Part shown: positions 1 to 9,156 of the stretch, one piece after another | Layout: each line of letters starts with the position of its first letter | How positions within the stretch are numbered: position 1 is the stretch's first letter | Origin: Prauserella alba | GTDB lineage: Bacteria > Actinomycetota > Actinomycetes > Mycobacteriales > Pseudonocardiaceae | Assembly: GCF_024171735.1 (NCBI RefSeq) | Contig: NZ_JAMTCH010000009.1 | Span: 1 to 64,000 of the forward strand | DNA: 64,000 nt | Direction: 5' to 3' | Position numbers and translations under genes: made by a program | The notes under the pieces: model-generated | The model's input: the letters and a program-made list of their open reading frames with translations, nothing else | Database searches by the model: none | What the model was told of the DNA's origin: nothing

Positions 1-185
<185 letters not shown>

Positions 186-320
186 TGCATTGAAAAATTC
201 AAACCAAGCAAAAAACACACAACCACAACCAACACAACATCAGCCATGGCCCTGCGCTAGCTCAAAGAAACCCCAAAACGAGGTCACAAAAACAACAAAA
301 CAAAGCTCACAAACACACTG

Positions 321-339
321 TTGAGTTCTCAAACAACAC
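321..339 (-). promoter_or_regulatory. rRNA leader boxA-like element
   Basis: On the minus strand this reads GTGTTGTTTGAGAACTCAA, which matches the antitermination/processing element conserved in the leaders of actinobacterial rrn operons. It lies about 135 nt upstream of the mature 16S 5' end. The remaining leader (186-320) is AT-rich for this genome, with A/C runs on the plus strand, and holds no gene. Confidence 0.6.
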
Positions 340-437
340 GCAGTTGGTTATTCGCCCGAGAGCGCCACCGACCACAGTAACTTATCTCGTGGAGATTCGT
401 TGCTCGTGGTTGTGGCCCTTTCGAGGGCCGACCAAGA

Positions 438-466
438 AGTTTACCCGGTCCGTCTCGCGGAGTCAA
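438..466 (-). promoter_or_regulatory. rRNA operon promoter (-35 TTGACT / -10 TAAACT)
   Basis: On the minus strand a TTGACT hexamer (461-466) is followed after exactly 17 bp by TAAACT (438-443). This is a near-consensus sigma-70/HrdB-type promoter, as expected for an rrn operon, and it would start transcription about 245 nt upstream of the mature 16S. The window shows no second promoter of equal quality between here and glnA2. Confidence 0.75.
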
Positions 467-522
467 CCTCCGCCTCGTCCCGTCCGCTCCCTGGCGACAA
501 GAAGAAGATTACACGTCCGCGA

Positions 523-543
523 ACCCCCCTGAAACAGGGGGGT
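523..543. terminator. Terminator after glnA2
   Basis: Perfect 9-bp hairpin ACCCCCCTG / CAGGGGGGT with an AAA loop, 22 nt beyond the glnA2 stop codon. On the minus (glnA2) strand it is not followed by a clean U-run. It separates glnA2 transcription from the downstream rRNA promoter. Confidence 0.7.
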
Positions 544-565
544 CCCCTTTACTTAAAACCGCAGG

Positions 566-1909
566 TCAGAGCACAGGAAGCAGGGTGCGGAGCTCGTACG
601 GCGTCACCGAGCTCCGGTAGTTGTTCCACTCGGTCCGCTTGTTCCGGAGGAAGAAGTCGAAGACGTGCTCGCCCAGCGCCTCGGGCAACAGCTCCGAGTT
701 CTCCATCTCCGCCAGCGCCTCGCCCAGGTTCTGCGGCAGCTGCTTGTAACCGGCGGCCTTCCGCTCGACCTCGGACAGCGCCCAGATGTCGTCCTCCGCC
801 GCAGGCGGGAGCTCGTACCCCATCTCCACACCGCGCAGGCCGGCCGCCAGGATCACCGAGTACGCCAGATACGGATTGCACGCCGAGTCGAGCGAGCGGA
901 TCTCGACCCGGCGGGACGACGCCTTCCCCGGCGAGTACATCGGCACCCGCACGAGCGCGGACCGATTGGCCCTCCCCCACGAGACGGCCGTCGGGGCCTC
1001 GCCACCGACGATCAGCCGCTTGTACGAGTTCACCCACTGGTTCGTGACCGCCGAGATCTCCCGTGCGTGGTACAGCAGTCCCGCGACGAACGCCTTGCCG
1101 GTCTCCGACAGTTCGTACGGGTCCTCGGGGTCGTAGAAGGCGTTGCGGTCGCCCTCGAACAGCGACACGTGGGTGTGCATGCCGGAGCCCGGCTGGTCGG
1201 TGAACGGCTTGGGCATGAACGTCGCGCGCACCCCCTGGGTCAGCGCGACCTCCTTGACCACGTACCGGAACGTCATGACGTTGTCGGCCATGGTCAGCGC
1301 GTCGGCGTAGCGCAGGTCGATCTCCTGCTGCCCCGGCGCGCCCTCGTGGTGACTGAACTCCACGGAGATGCCCATCGCCTCGAGCGCCTCGATGGCGTGC
1401 CGCCGGAAGTGCGTGGCCGTGGCGTGGCTGGCCTGGTCGAAGTAGCCGCCGTTGTCGGCCGGGACCGGTTCCTTGCCGTCCTCCGGCAGATCCTGGAGGA
1501 GGTAGAACTCGATCTCCGGGTGGACGTAGCAGGTGAACCCCGCTTCGCCCGCCTTCGACAGCTGGCGGCGCAGCACGTGCCGCGGATCGGCCCACGACGG
1601 CGACGCGTCGGGCATGGCGATGTCGCAGAACATCCGCGCCGAGTAGTGCCCGCCGTCGGCCTGCTCCCACGGCAGCACCTGGAAGGTCGACGGATCCGGC
1701 TTGGCGATCATGTCCGACTCGTAGACCCGCGCGAAGCCCTCGATGGCGGACCCGTCGAACCCGATCCCCTCGGAGAACGCGCCTTCCAGCTCCGCCGGGG
1801 CGATCGCCACCGACTTGAGGAAGCCGAGTACGTCGGTGAACCAGAGCCGCACGAAGCGGATGTCGCGTTCTTCGAGTGTGCGCAGCACGAACTCCTGCTG
1901 ACGATCCAT
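566..1909 (-). CDS. glnA2: Type I glutamine synthetase, GlnA2 subfamily
   Basis: ATP-dependent ligase fold that forms glutamine from glutamate and ammonia (or glutamylates other amines, as some actinobacterial GlnA paralogues do). The 447 residues match the length of M. tuberculosis GlnA2 (446), and the N-terminus MDRQQEFVLRTLEERDIRF is almost identical to that protein. Glutamine-synthetase blocks seen are GFDGSAIEGF, HPEIEFYLL, HHEGAPGQQEIDLRY, GMHTHVSLF and NRSALVRVP. The adenylylation-site motif of the GlnA1 class (NLYDLPPE) is not seen, consistent with the GlnA2 group. The start at 1909 is fixed by homology. A terminator follows and the 16S promoter lies just beyond it. CaeA and panB downstream repeat the mycobacterial gene order. 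Confidence 0.96.
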   Translation of the reverse strand: MDRQQEFVLRTLEERDIRFVRLWFTDVLGFLKSVAIAPAELEGAFSEGIGFDGSAIEGFARVYESDMIAKPDPSTFQVLPWEQADGGHYSARMFCDIAMPDASPSWADPRHVLRRQLSKAGEAGFTCYVHPEIEFYLLQDLPEDGKEPVPADNGGYFDQASHATATHFRRHAIEALEAMGISVEFSHHEGAPGQQEIDLRYADALTMADNVMTFRYVVKEVALTQGVRATFMPKPFTDQPGSGMHTHVSLFEGDRNAFYDPEDPYELSETGKAFVAGLLYHAREISAVTNQWVNSYKRLIVGGEAPTAVSWGRANRSALVRVPMYSPGKASSRRVEIRSLDSACNPYLAYSVILAAGLRGVEMGYELPPAAEDDIWALSEVERKAAGYKQLPQNLGEALAEMENSELLPEALGEHVFDFFLRNKRTEWNNYRSSVTPYELRTLLPVL

Positions 1910-1932
1910 GAACGTGACCTTATGCGCACCGT

Positions 1933-1948
1933 GTTAACGCGATGTTTC
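1933..1948 (-). promoter_or_regulatory. Possible GlnR box upstream of glnA2
   Basis: On the minus strand GAAAC-N6-TTAAC ends 24 nt before the glnA2 ATG and is preceded by a GTAAC. Actinobacterial GlnR binds pairs of GNAAC-type half-sites separated by 6 nt. The match is short, so this is only a candidate nitrogen-control site. Confidence 0.3.
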
Positions 1949-2034
1949 GCGGGTTACACCGGTTCGGCGGATGCTCGACGTCCTGGGCAGCTGCCGCATC
2001 GGCACACGTCGCCGGCCTTGCACAGCGGCTGCGC

Positions 2035-2637
2035 TCACACCGGCGGCTCCGGGTCGTACTGAATTCCCCGCCGCACGTCGCGGGCGCGTTGCGGGGAAGC
2101 CAGCCGGGAAACCAGGTGCAGCGCCATGTCGATCCCTGCCGAGATCCCCGCGGAGGTGACGATGTCGCCGTCGTCCACGAACCGCTCGTCGGGACGCACA
2201 TCGATCGTCGGGTCGAGTTCGGCGAGATACCCCAGCGACGCCCAGTGCGTCGTCGCCGGACGCCCGCTCAGCAGACCTGCCGCGGCGAAGACCAGCGAAC
2301 CGGTGCACACGCCTGCCAACAGTGGCACCGACCTGCGCTGGGACCTGATCCACTCGACGTGTTCGGCGTCGGCGAGCTGCGGGCGCGTCCCATCGCCGCC
2401 GGGATGCACGAGGACGTCGAGCGCCGGCATGTCGCCGATCGCGTGGTGCGGCTCGACGGTCAGCCCCTTCGAGCAGGTCACCGACTTTCCGTCGGCCGAG
2501 CAGCAGAACACCCGCCACCCGTCGTCCGGGAACGCAGCCGCCCAGAACGACAGCACTTCCCACGGCCCGATCGCATCGAGCTCCTCGACATCCGGGAACA
2601 GCAGGATCCCGATGTTCCGGACCTTCTCGTCGACCAT
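2035..2637 (-). CDS. DJ-1/PfpI family protein (isonitrile hydratase-like)
   Basis: Single-domain class I glutamine-amidotransferase-like protein of 200 residues. The N-terminus (NIGILLFPDVEELDAIGPWE) is the usual first strand of the family. The nucleophile elbow is GVCTGSLVFAAAGLL, with Cys near residue 104, followed by the RPATTHWA segment found in isocyanide hydratase-like and GlxA-type proteins. The substrate cannot be inferred. The start at 2637 was chosen because GGGAG lies 6 nt upstream; a longer open frame upstream only mirrors the opposite gene. It is divergent from a GlxA-type regulator with the same domain, suggesting that the two respond to related ligands. Confidence 0.85.
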   Translation of the reverse strand: MVDEKVRNIGILLFPDVEELDAIGPWEVLSFWAAAFPDDGWRVFCCSADGKSVTCSKGLTVEPHHAIGDMPALDVLVHPGGDGTRPQLADAEHVEWIRSQRRSVPLLAGVCTGSLVFAAAGLLSGRPATTHWASLGYLAELDPTIDVRPDERFVDDGDIVTSAGISAGIDMALHLVSRLASPQRARDVRRGIQYDPEPPV

Positions 2638-2847
2638 CGCCCACTCCCGTCGCACGCACACGTCGCCGCCTCCGGTCTTCCCTGTGGCCACAAGCGTGAT
2701 CCACTCCGCGGGTCTCCGACGAGTGGCAAAAATGCCGATGTGTGAAAAAATCTTGCCATGACAGCAGGGACGACCGCGGGAAGTTCCGTCCCAGCGGGAG
2801 ACAACGGAACGGCGCGCGACAGCGGTACGGCGGGAGATTCCGGAAGG

Positions 2848-3864
2848 GTGGCGGACCGTGGTGCACCGCACCGCGTGGTGGTCCTCGCTCTCGGCGAGGT
2901 CGTCGGCTACGACCTGCAGATTCCGCCGCAGATCTTCGCGTGCGCCGAACGCGCCGAGCAGCGGCTCTACGACGTGCGCATCTGCGGGGTCGACGACCGG
3001 CCGGTACGGGTGTCCTCGGGCTACTCCGCACTGCTCGATCACGGCCCCGAGGCACTCGACGACGCCGACACCGTGATCGTGCCCGGAACCCGGCTGCCGG
3101 GCCCGCGCAGGGACGGCTCGCTCCCCGACGACGTCGCCGCGGCGCTCGCCCGCATCCCCTCGTCCGCCCGGATCATGTCGATCTGCACCGGCGCGTTCGT
3201 CCTCGCGGCGGCAGGCCTGCTCGACCGGCGCCCCGCCACGACGCACTGGGCGCACGCCGAGAGCTTCCGCGCGCTCTACCCCGACGTACGCCTCGACGAG
3301 AACGTGCTGTTCGTCGACGACGGGGACGTGCTCACCTCCGCGGGCCTCGCCGCGGGCGTCGACCTCTGCCTGCACGTCGTCCGCTCCGACCACGGCAGCG
3401 ACGTCGCCAATCGCGCCGCCCGTTACTGCGTCGTCCCGCCGTGGCGCGACGGCGGCCAATCGCAGTACATCGACCGTCCACTGACCGACGCCGGCACCGG
3501 CAGTACAGCCTCCACCAGGGAATGGGCACTGCAGCGACTCCGCGAGCCACTCGACCTGGCAGCGCTCGCCGCACACGCGCGGATGAGCATGCGCACCTTC
3601 AACCGCCGCTTCCGCGACGAAACCGGCCTGCCGCCCCACACGTGGCTCACCCACCAGCGCGTACTGCACGCCCGGCACCTGCTCGAGGTCACCGACCTGC
3701 CCGTCGACCGCGTCGCGGCCGAATCCGGCCTCGGCACCGCCGCATCGCTGCGCAATCACCTCCGCGCCGCCATCGGCGTCTCCCCACTCGCCTACCGGCG
3801 CACCTTCGCCACACCGGCCGACGGCGCAGGCACCCCCGCCGGCAACTCGACCCCAATCCGCTGA
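2848..3864 (+). CDS. GlxA-family transcriptional regulator (DJ-1/PfpI + AraC HTH)
   Basis: Residues about 10-170 form a DJ-1/PfpI domain (VVVLALGEVVGYDLQIPPQI; nucleophile-like SICTGAFVLAAAGLL; RPATTHWAHAE). The C-terminus (about 225-330) is an AraC/XylS double HTH (LAALAAHARMSMRTFNRRF; AAESGLGTAASLRNHLRAA). Proteins of this build are cytoplasmic ligand-sensing activators. The start is uncertain: an ATG at 2758 would add 30 Gly/Thr/Ala-rich residues whose codons have far lower GC at the third position than the rest, so GTG 2848 is preferred. It is divergent from the smaller DJ-1 gene, which is its most obvious target. Confidence 0.85.
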   Translation: MADRGAPHRVVVLALGEVVGYDLQIPPQIFACAERAEQRLYDVRICGVDDRPVRVSSGYSALLDHGPEALDDADTVIVPGTRLPGPRRDGSLPDDVAAALARIPSSARIMSICTGAFVLAAAGLLDRRPATTHWAHAESFRALYPDVRLDENVLFVDDGDVLTSAGLAAGVDLCLHVVRSDHGSDVANRAARYCVVPPWRDGGQSQYIDRPLTDAGTGSTASTREWALQRLREPLDLAALAAHARMSMRTFNRRFRDETGLPPHTWLTHQRVLHARHLLEVTDLPVDRVAAESGLGTAASLRNHLRAAIGVSPLAYRRTFATPADGAGTPAGNSTPIR

Positions 3865-3888
3865 CCGGACCGCCAGCCGAACGGGCCT

Positions 3889-3955
3889 CGCCCGGCAGTA
3901 CCGGCCGGCCCCGCACCCGCCACCACCCAACCTGACGAGCTTCGCCCGGCAGTAC
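3889..3955 (+). repeat. Two copies of a 13-bp direct repeat upstream of a lipoprotein gene
   Basis: CGCCCGGCAGTAC occurs at 3889-3901 and 3943-3955, a start-to-start distance of 54 bp. The second copy is 11 bp before the lipoprotein ATG. It may be a duplicated control site or a chance local duplication. Confidence 0.4.
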
Positions 3956-3966
3956 GGTCTCTAGAC

Positions 3967-4743
3967 ATGTCCCGGCGGATCCTGGTCGTCACCGCATCCC
4001 TGCTCACGTTCGTCGCCGGGTGCACCTCTTCGCCCGAGGCGCCCGACACGGAACCGCCGGGCGCCTCGCTGGTCCGCGACGCCTCAGCCGCGCTCCGCGA
4101 CGTCACCAGCGTCCACTTCGACCTGAGTACGCAGGGGGCGCTGCCCGGGTTTCCGATCAGGTCGATCGAGGGTGTGGCCACCCGCTCCGGCTGGGCCATG
4201 GGCGAAGTCGACATGCAGTTGCCCACCGAACGCGTGCAGTACGAGTACGAACTCGGCCAGCGGGAGGGCGCGTCCGCATCCGGCGCTTCGGCCACGTCGA
4301 CGGTGCCCGACGGCAGCAGCGCCGACGCCGCCAGCGACACGACCGTCACACTCACCGACTCCGACGACGTGACGACCACCGCCGTCATGCCGGAACGGTT
4401 CACACCCGCACACCTGCTCGCCCGCGACGGCGGACTGCGCGACCTGCTCGGCGACGCGACCGAGCTGAGCACCGAGAGCCGCGAAGACATCGGCGACGTG
4501 CCGACGTATCGCGTCAGCGGCACCCTTCCCCAGGCCGACATCTCCGAGCTGCTGCCCGGCGTGCCCGACGACGTGGCGGTCAAGTTCTGGGTCACCGACA
4601 ACCCCGAACGCACTCTGCTGCGCGTATGGCTGCAGGTCCCGCCACGAAGGCCGAACCAGGGCGCCACGATGATCGAACTCGGGCTGAGCGAGCACAACGA
4701 ACCGATCGACGTCTCCAGCACGACGCCGCCGCCGAGCAGCTGA
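3967..4743 (+). CDS. LppX/LprAFG-type lipoprotein
   Basis: Exported lipoprotein of 258 residues. The N-terminus is a positively charged start, a hydrophobic stretch and the lipobox FVAGC (Cys near residue 19). The body (ASAALRDVTSVHFDLSTQGA, then SIEGVATRSGWAMGEVD) resembles the mycobacterial LppX/LprA/LprF/LprG family, whose members bind lipids or glycolipids at the outer face of the membrane. A Ser/Ala/Thr/Asp-rich insertion at about residues 97-130 is likely disordered. It converges on the caeA-like gene, with a hairpin between them. The ligand is unknown. Confidence 0.75.
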   Translation: MSRRILVVTASLLTFVAGCTSSPEAPDTEPPGASLVRDASAALRDVTSVHFDLSTQGALPGFPIRSIEGVATRSGWAMGEVDMQLPTERVQYEYELGQREGASASGASATSTVPDGSSADAASDTTVTLTDSDDVTTTAVMPERFTPAHLLARDGGLRDLLGDATELSTESREDIGDVPTYRVSGTLPQADISELLPGVPDDVAVKFWVTDNPERTLLRVWLQVPPRRPNQGATMIELGLSEHNEPIDVSSTTPPPSS

Positions 4744-4777
4744 CGCCACGCCGCGGCCGCTCACCGCGAGCGGCATC

Positions 4778-4806
4778 CCGCCCGCGGTCCGTCACCGCGC
4801 GGGCGG
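4778..4806. terminator. Hairpin between convergent genes
   Basis: A 9-bp stem (CCGCCCGCG / CGCGGGCGG) with an 11-nt loop lies between the lipoprotein stop and the stop of the opposite caeA-like gene. Its position suits a bidirectional, U-tract-free actinobacterial terminator. Confidence 0.5.
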
Positions 4807-4822
4807 TACCTGCCCGCACCGG

Positions 4823-6382
4823 TCACGCGCAGCGCTTGCCCTCCGGCGGCAGCGTGCCGTCGATCAGGTATCGGGTGCCCACCCCGTCCACGCACTGGTT
4901 GCCCTGCAGGAACACCGTGTGCTGATTGCCCTCGAAGGTGAGCAGCCTGCCCTCGAGAGCCTTCGCCAGCTGCACACCCGCCTGGTACGGCGTCGCGGGG
5001 TCGTTGGTGGTGGACACGACCAGCGCGGGTGGCACGCCGTCGACGTCGGGCAGGTGCGGTTCGGACGTGCTGTCCACGGGCCAGAAGGCGCAGGCGTCAC
5101 GGGCCGCCGACGGGCGGGTTCCCGGGTCGAGGAACGGCGCCACCTCGGCGTACCGCCGCTGCGCCTCCCGGATCTTCGCCTTGTCCTCCACCGGCGGGTC
5201 GTCGACGCAGCGGATCGCGACGAACGCGTCCTGGGTGTTGGTGTACTCGCCGGAGGAGTCGCGCTCGTTGTACATGTCGGCCAGAGCCATCAGGGTCGAA
5301 CCGGTGCCCTGCGACAGCTCGATGAGACCCGACTTCAGCTGCGGCCACATGCGCTCGGAATACAGCGCCTGGATGGTGCCCGTCGTGGCGTCGTCGTAGG
5401 ACAGCACGCGACCGCCGACGTCGACCGGTTCGTCCAGCAGCGGCCGCACCAGGTCCTGGTAGGCCTTCGTCGGATCGCCGGTCAACGGGCATCCCGATCG
5501 CTCCTGGCACCACGCGGCGAACTCCTGGAACGACTTGCCGAATCCTTCGCCCTGGGACACGAGCGATTCCACGGAGTCCTGTTCGGGGTCGAGAGCACCG
5601 TCGAGCACGAGCGACCGGACGTTGCGGGGGAACCGTTCGGCGTAGGTGTAGCCGATGCGCGTGCCGTACGAGTAGCCCACGTAACTGAGCTTGCGGTCGC
5701 CGAGCGCCGACCGCAGCACGTCCATGTCCTGGGCGACCTCGCGAGTGCCCAGGTGAGCGAGCATGTCCTCGCCGTGCTCGGTGCGCTCGGCGCACTTGGC
5801 CGCGAACCGGCGTTCCTCCCGTTCGGTGTCCCGCACCCCTTGGCTGCTGCCGTCGTACTCGACGTCGTGGGCGCGGTCGGCGTCGCGTTCGGTGTCGGTG
5901 AGGCATTCGATCGCCGGGTCGCTCGCGCCGACCCCGCGCGGGTCGAAGCCGACCAGGTCGAACCGCTTGCCGATCTCCGTGTCGGCCGTGGGGCCGGCCA
6001 TCGACGCGGCGTTGAGCATGCCCGACGCGCCGGGGCCGCCCGGGTTGACGACGAGCGAGCCGATCCGGTTGTCGCCGGTGGCCTGGTGCCGCAGCAGCCC
6101 GAGCGTGATCTCCGGGCCGTCCGGCTCGGCGTAGTCCAGCGGCACCGTCAGCCGCGCGCATTCGAGCCCTTCCGCACCGAACGACGAGCGGGCCATGTTG
6201 GAGGTGGCGTACGGCTCGCATTCACCCCAGTCGAGCGCCTGCCCGTAGAACCGCTCCAGGCCCTGCGGAACGGGTCCGACCGGACCCTTCTGCTCGGGCT
6301 GTTCGGACGAGCAGGCGGTCGTCAGCCCGCCCAAGGCGAGTACACAGGTGGCGAGGGCCAGGTAGCGTTCGACGGAAGGCAC
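4823..6382 (-). CDS. caeA: Lipoprotein alpha/beta-hydrolase, CaeA/Hip1-like serine protease
   Basis: 519 residues, against 520 for M. tuberculosis CaeA/Hip1 (Rv2224c), a cell-envelope serine protease or carboxylesterase in the TAP-like alpha/beta-hydrolase group. An N-terminal signal with lipobox LTTAC (Cys near residue 20) predicts membrane anchoring. The oxyanion region is VVNPGGPGASG and the nucleophile elbow GYSYG. The catalytic Asp is expected in TTNDPATP and the His in GNQHTVFL near the C-terminus; the paired cysteines are typical of the family. GTG 6382 is chosen because it gives an intact lipoprotein signal. Only 49 bp separate it from divergent secA2. Confidence 0.9.
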   Translation of the reverse strand: MPSVERYLALATCVLALGGLTTACSSEQPEQKGPVGPVPQGLERFYGQALDWGECEPYATSNMARSSFGAEGLECARLTVPLDYAEPDGPEITLGLLRHQATGDNRIGSLVVNPGGPGASGMLNAASMAGPTADTEIGKRFDLVGFDPRGVGASDPAIECLTDTERDADRAHDVEYDGSSQGVRDTEREERRFAAKCAERTEHGEDMLAHLGTREVAQDMDVLRSALGDRKLSYVGYSYGTRIGYTYAERFPRNVRSLVLDGALDPEQDSVESLVSQGEGFGKSFQEFAAWCQERSGCPLTGDPTKAYQDLVRPLLDEPVDVGGRVLSYDDATTGTIQALYSERMWPQLKSGLIELSQGTGSTLMALADMYNERDSSGEYTNTQDAFVAIRCVDDPPVEDKAKIREAQRRYAEVAPFLDPGTRPSAARDACAFWPVDSTSEPHLPDVDGVPPALVVSTTNDPATPYQAGVQLAKALEGRLLTFEGNQHTVFLQGNQCVDGVGTRYLIDGTLPPEGKRCA

Positions 6383-6431
6383 GGGATCGATCGTGCCATC
6401 GCACGACGAGAAGCGAGATGGGAGACCACGC

Positions 6432-9101
6432 GTGGCGTTGATGAGCCGGGTGAGCAAGCGGTTGCGCAGGATCATCCAGCGTCCGGCGAGCGTGGAACTG
6501 ACGCGGTACGAGGCGTTGCTGCCGCGGATCGAGAAGCGTGAGCCCGAACTGGAGAAGCTCGACGACGGCGGGCTGACGGCCGCCGCCACCGAACTGGGCG
6601 ACGACCTGTCCGCCACCGGGACGTTCAGCGACCGGCAGCTCGTCGAGGTCTGCGCACTCGGCAGGGAGGCGGCGCGCCGCGGTCTGGGCGAGCGGGCGTT
6701 CGACGTCCAGCTGCTGGGCACGATGGGCCTGCTGACCGGCCACGTCGTGCAGATGCAGACCGGTGAGGGCAAGACGCTCGCCGGTGCGCTGGCCGCGGCA
6801 GGCTACGCACTGCAGGGCAAGCGGGTGCACGTCATCTCCGTCAACGACTACCTGGCTCGCCGCGACGCCGAGTGGATGCGGCCCGTCTACGACCTGCTGG
6901 GTGTGTCCGTCGCCTGGGTCGAGCCGTCGCTGGAGACGGCGGACCGGCGCGCCGCCTACGGCGCGGAGATCTGCTACGGCGCCGTCAGTGAGATCGGTTT
7001 CGACGTGCTGCGCGACCGCCTCGTGACCGACGCCGGCGAACTCGCGCAGGCCGAGCCGGAGGTCGCGATCGTCGACGAGGCCGACTCGGTGCTCGTCGAC
7101 GAGGCACGCGTCCCGCTGGTGATGGCCGGGTCCGTGGACGCGGGAGTCGCGGACCTCGAGGTCGCCAACATCGTCCGCAGGCTGCGCGTCGGCCTGCACT
7201 ACGAGACCGACCCCGACGGGCGCAACGCGTGGCTCACGACGGCGGGCGCCTCCGTGGTCGAGAAGTCCCTCGGCGGCATCGACCTGTACGCCGAGGACGG
7301 GGCCGACCGCCTCGCCGCAGTCAACGTGGCACTGCACGCGCACGCACTGCTCACCCGGGATGTCGACTACCTCGTGCGCGACGGCAAGGTGCAGCTGATC
7401 AACGCCTCCCGCGGCCGCGTCGCCGAACTGCAGCGCTGGCCGGACGGCCTGCAGGCCGCGGTGGAGGCGAAGGAACAGCTGCCGCCCTCGGACCGGGGCG
7501 AGATCCTCGACTCGATCACGGTGCAGGCACTGATCGCGCGGTATCCGCAGGTGGCGGGAATGACGGGCACCGCGGTGGCCGTCGCCGAGCAGCTGCGCGA
7601 GTTCTACGAACTCGAGGTCGCGGTGATCCCGCAGAACACACCCAACGTGCGCGAGGACACCGCGGATCGGATCTACGCCGCCCCGAACAACAAGCTGCGC
7701 GCGATCGTGTCCGAGATCGAGGAGGTGCACGCCACCGGGCGGCCGATCCTCGTCGGCACCCAGGATGTCGCCGAGTCCGAGGAACTCGCCGAGAAGCTCG
7801 ACAAGGCGGGGCTGCCGTGCGTCGTGCTGAACGCGCGCAACGACGCCGAGGAAGCGGCCATCATCGCCGAGGCGGGCACCTACGAGCGGATCACCGTGTC
7901 GACCCAGATGGCGGGGCGCGGCACCGACATCCGGCTGGGCGGCGCGGACGGTTCCGACCGGGAACGCGTCGCCGAGCTCGGCGGCCTGCACGTCATCGGC
8001 ACGGCGCGCTACCCCAGTAGCCGGCTCGACGACCAGCTCCGCGGCCGCGCGGGCAGGCAGGGCGACCCGGGCAGCTCGGTGTTCTTCGCCAGCCTCAACG
8101 ACGAGCTCGTGCTCGGCCACGCCCCGGACGTGCCGGACGGCATCGACGCCGATCCCGATACCGGCGAGATCACCGACAACGCGGCGCACCGGCAGATCAA
8201 CCACGCCCAGCGCGTCGCCGAAGGCGTCGACCTGGAGATCCACCGCAACACGTGGCGCTACACCCGGCTGATCGAGCACCAGCGTTCGGAACTGCTGAAA
8301 TGGCGCGACGAGGTGCTGCGCACCGACGCCGCCAAGAAGACCCTCGCCGAGTTCGCCGCTGCGGGCGACGACGAGACCACCGGCGCGGCGGGGAAGAACA
8401 AGAAGGCGGCGAAGGCCGCCGGCGCCGATGCGGACTCCTCCGCGACCGGGGACACAGGAACGGGGGACGCAGGGACCGGGGATTCCGAGTCCGGGGACAC
8501 GGCAACGACGGACACGGCAACCACGGACCCGGCCTCCGAGGACTCCGACGGCGCGGACGCGGCAGCCGGGGACCGCGCGGCCCCCGATGACGCCACGACG
8601 GGCGACACCTCCGCCGACGCGACCACCACCGACGACACCACCGCGGGCGATCCCGGCGACGCCGCGGACGCCGATGCGAAGCGGCTCGACGAGGCGCGCC
8701 TCACCGAGCTGGCCGAGAAGCTCGGCGAGGAGGAGCTCACGACCGGGTGCCGCCGAATCATGCTGTTCCACATGGACCAGCTGTGGGCCGATCACCTCGC
8801 GTTCCTCAACAACGTGCGGGAAACGATCCACCTGAGGGCGATGGCCAGGGAGCAGCCGCTGGACGAGTTCCACCGGGCCGCGATCCCGGAGTTCCACAAG
8901 ATCCGCAGCAGGGTGGAGTCGCGCTCGGCGGAGACCCTCGCGGCGGCGGCCGTCACATCGGACGGCATCGACCTCGCCGCCGCGGGTGTGCGCAGGCCGA
9001 CGTCGACGTGGACGTACCTCGTGCAGGACAACCCGTTCGACTCGGACGCCGAGCAGGCGTTGAAGAAGGTGCGCGGGATGCTGCGCAAGAAGCGCAGCTG
9101 A
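6432..9101 (+). CDS. secA2: Accessory preprotein translocase ATPase SecA2
   Basis: ATPase motor that exports a special subset of proteins alongside SecA1/SecYEG. Walker A is MQTGEGKTLAGAL (about residue 110), Walker B is VDEADSVLVDEAR, and helicase motifs VSTQMAGRGTDIRLGG and DQLRGRAGRQGDPGSS are intact. The protein lacks the long C-terminal tail and zinc motif of SecA1, as expected for SecA2. The GTG start is set by GGGAG 7 nt upstream (6420-6424). At 889 residues it is about 80-110 longer than the mycobacterial protein. The excess is an Asp/Thr/Ala/Gly-rich, almost Lys-free run at residues about 641-752 (DNA about 8355-8690), inside the helical scaffold region. Confidence 0.95.
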   Translation: MALMSRVSKRLRRIIQRPASVELTRYEALLPRIEKREPELEKLDDGGLTAAATELGDDLSATGTFSDRQLVEVCALGREAARRGLGERAFDVQLLGTMGLLTGHVVQMQTGEGKTLAGALAAAGYALQGKRVHVISVNDYLARRDAEWMRPVYDLLGVSVAWVEPSLETADRRAAYGAEICYGAVSEIGFDVLRDRLVTDAGELAQAEPEVAIVDEADSVLVDEARVPLVMAGSVDAGVADLEVANIVRRLRVGLHYETDPDGRNAWLTTAGASVVEKSLGGIDLYAEDGADRLAAVNVALHAHALLTRDVDYLVRDGKVQLINASRGRVAELQRWPDGLQAAVEAKEQLPPSDRGEILDSITVQALIARYPQVAGMTGTAVAVAEQLREFYELEVAVIPQNTPNVREDTADRIYAAPNNKLRAIVSEIEEVHATGRPILVGTQDVAESEELAEKLDKAGLPCVVLNARNDAEEAAIIAEAGTYERITVSTQMAGRGTDIRLGGADGSDRERVAELGGLHVIGTARYPSSRLDDQLRGRAGRQGDPGSSVFFASLNDELVLGHAPDVPDGIDADPDTGEITDNAAHRQINHAQRVAEGVDLEIHRNTWRYTRLIEHQRSELLKWRDEVLRTDAAKKTLAEFAAAGDDETTGAAGKNKKAAKAAGADADSSATGDTGTGDAGTGDSESGDTATTDTATTDPASEDSDGADAAAGDRAAPDDATTGDTSADATTTDDTTAGDPGDAADADAKRLDEARLTELAEKLGEEELTTGCRRIMLFHMDQLWADHLAFLNNVRETIHLRAMAREQPLDEFHRAAIPEFHKIRSRVESRSAETLAAAAVTSDGIDLAAAGVRRPTSTWTYLVQDNPFDSDAEQALKKVRGMLRKKRS

Positions 9102-9156
9102 CGGGCGAAAGCGATCTCACGAGCGGAGCGCTGCGCGGGTGCGCGACAATGACGGC

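Noticed and set aside
2638-3930. Upstream extension of the DJ-1 gene to a 631-residue protein
   Set aside because: The extra part is antisense to the GlxA-type gene; the GGGAG site before 2637 gives a normal-sized family member.
6222-8897. Very long open frame antisense to secA2
   Set aside because: High GC suppresses stop codons; the frame mirrors the strongly coding secA2 and has no family motifs.
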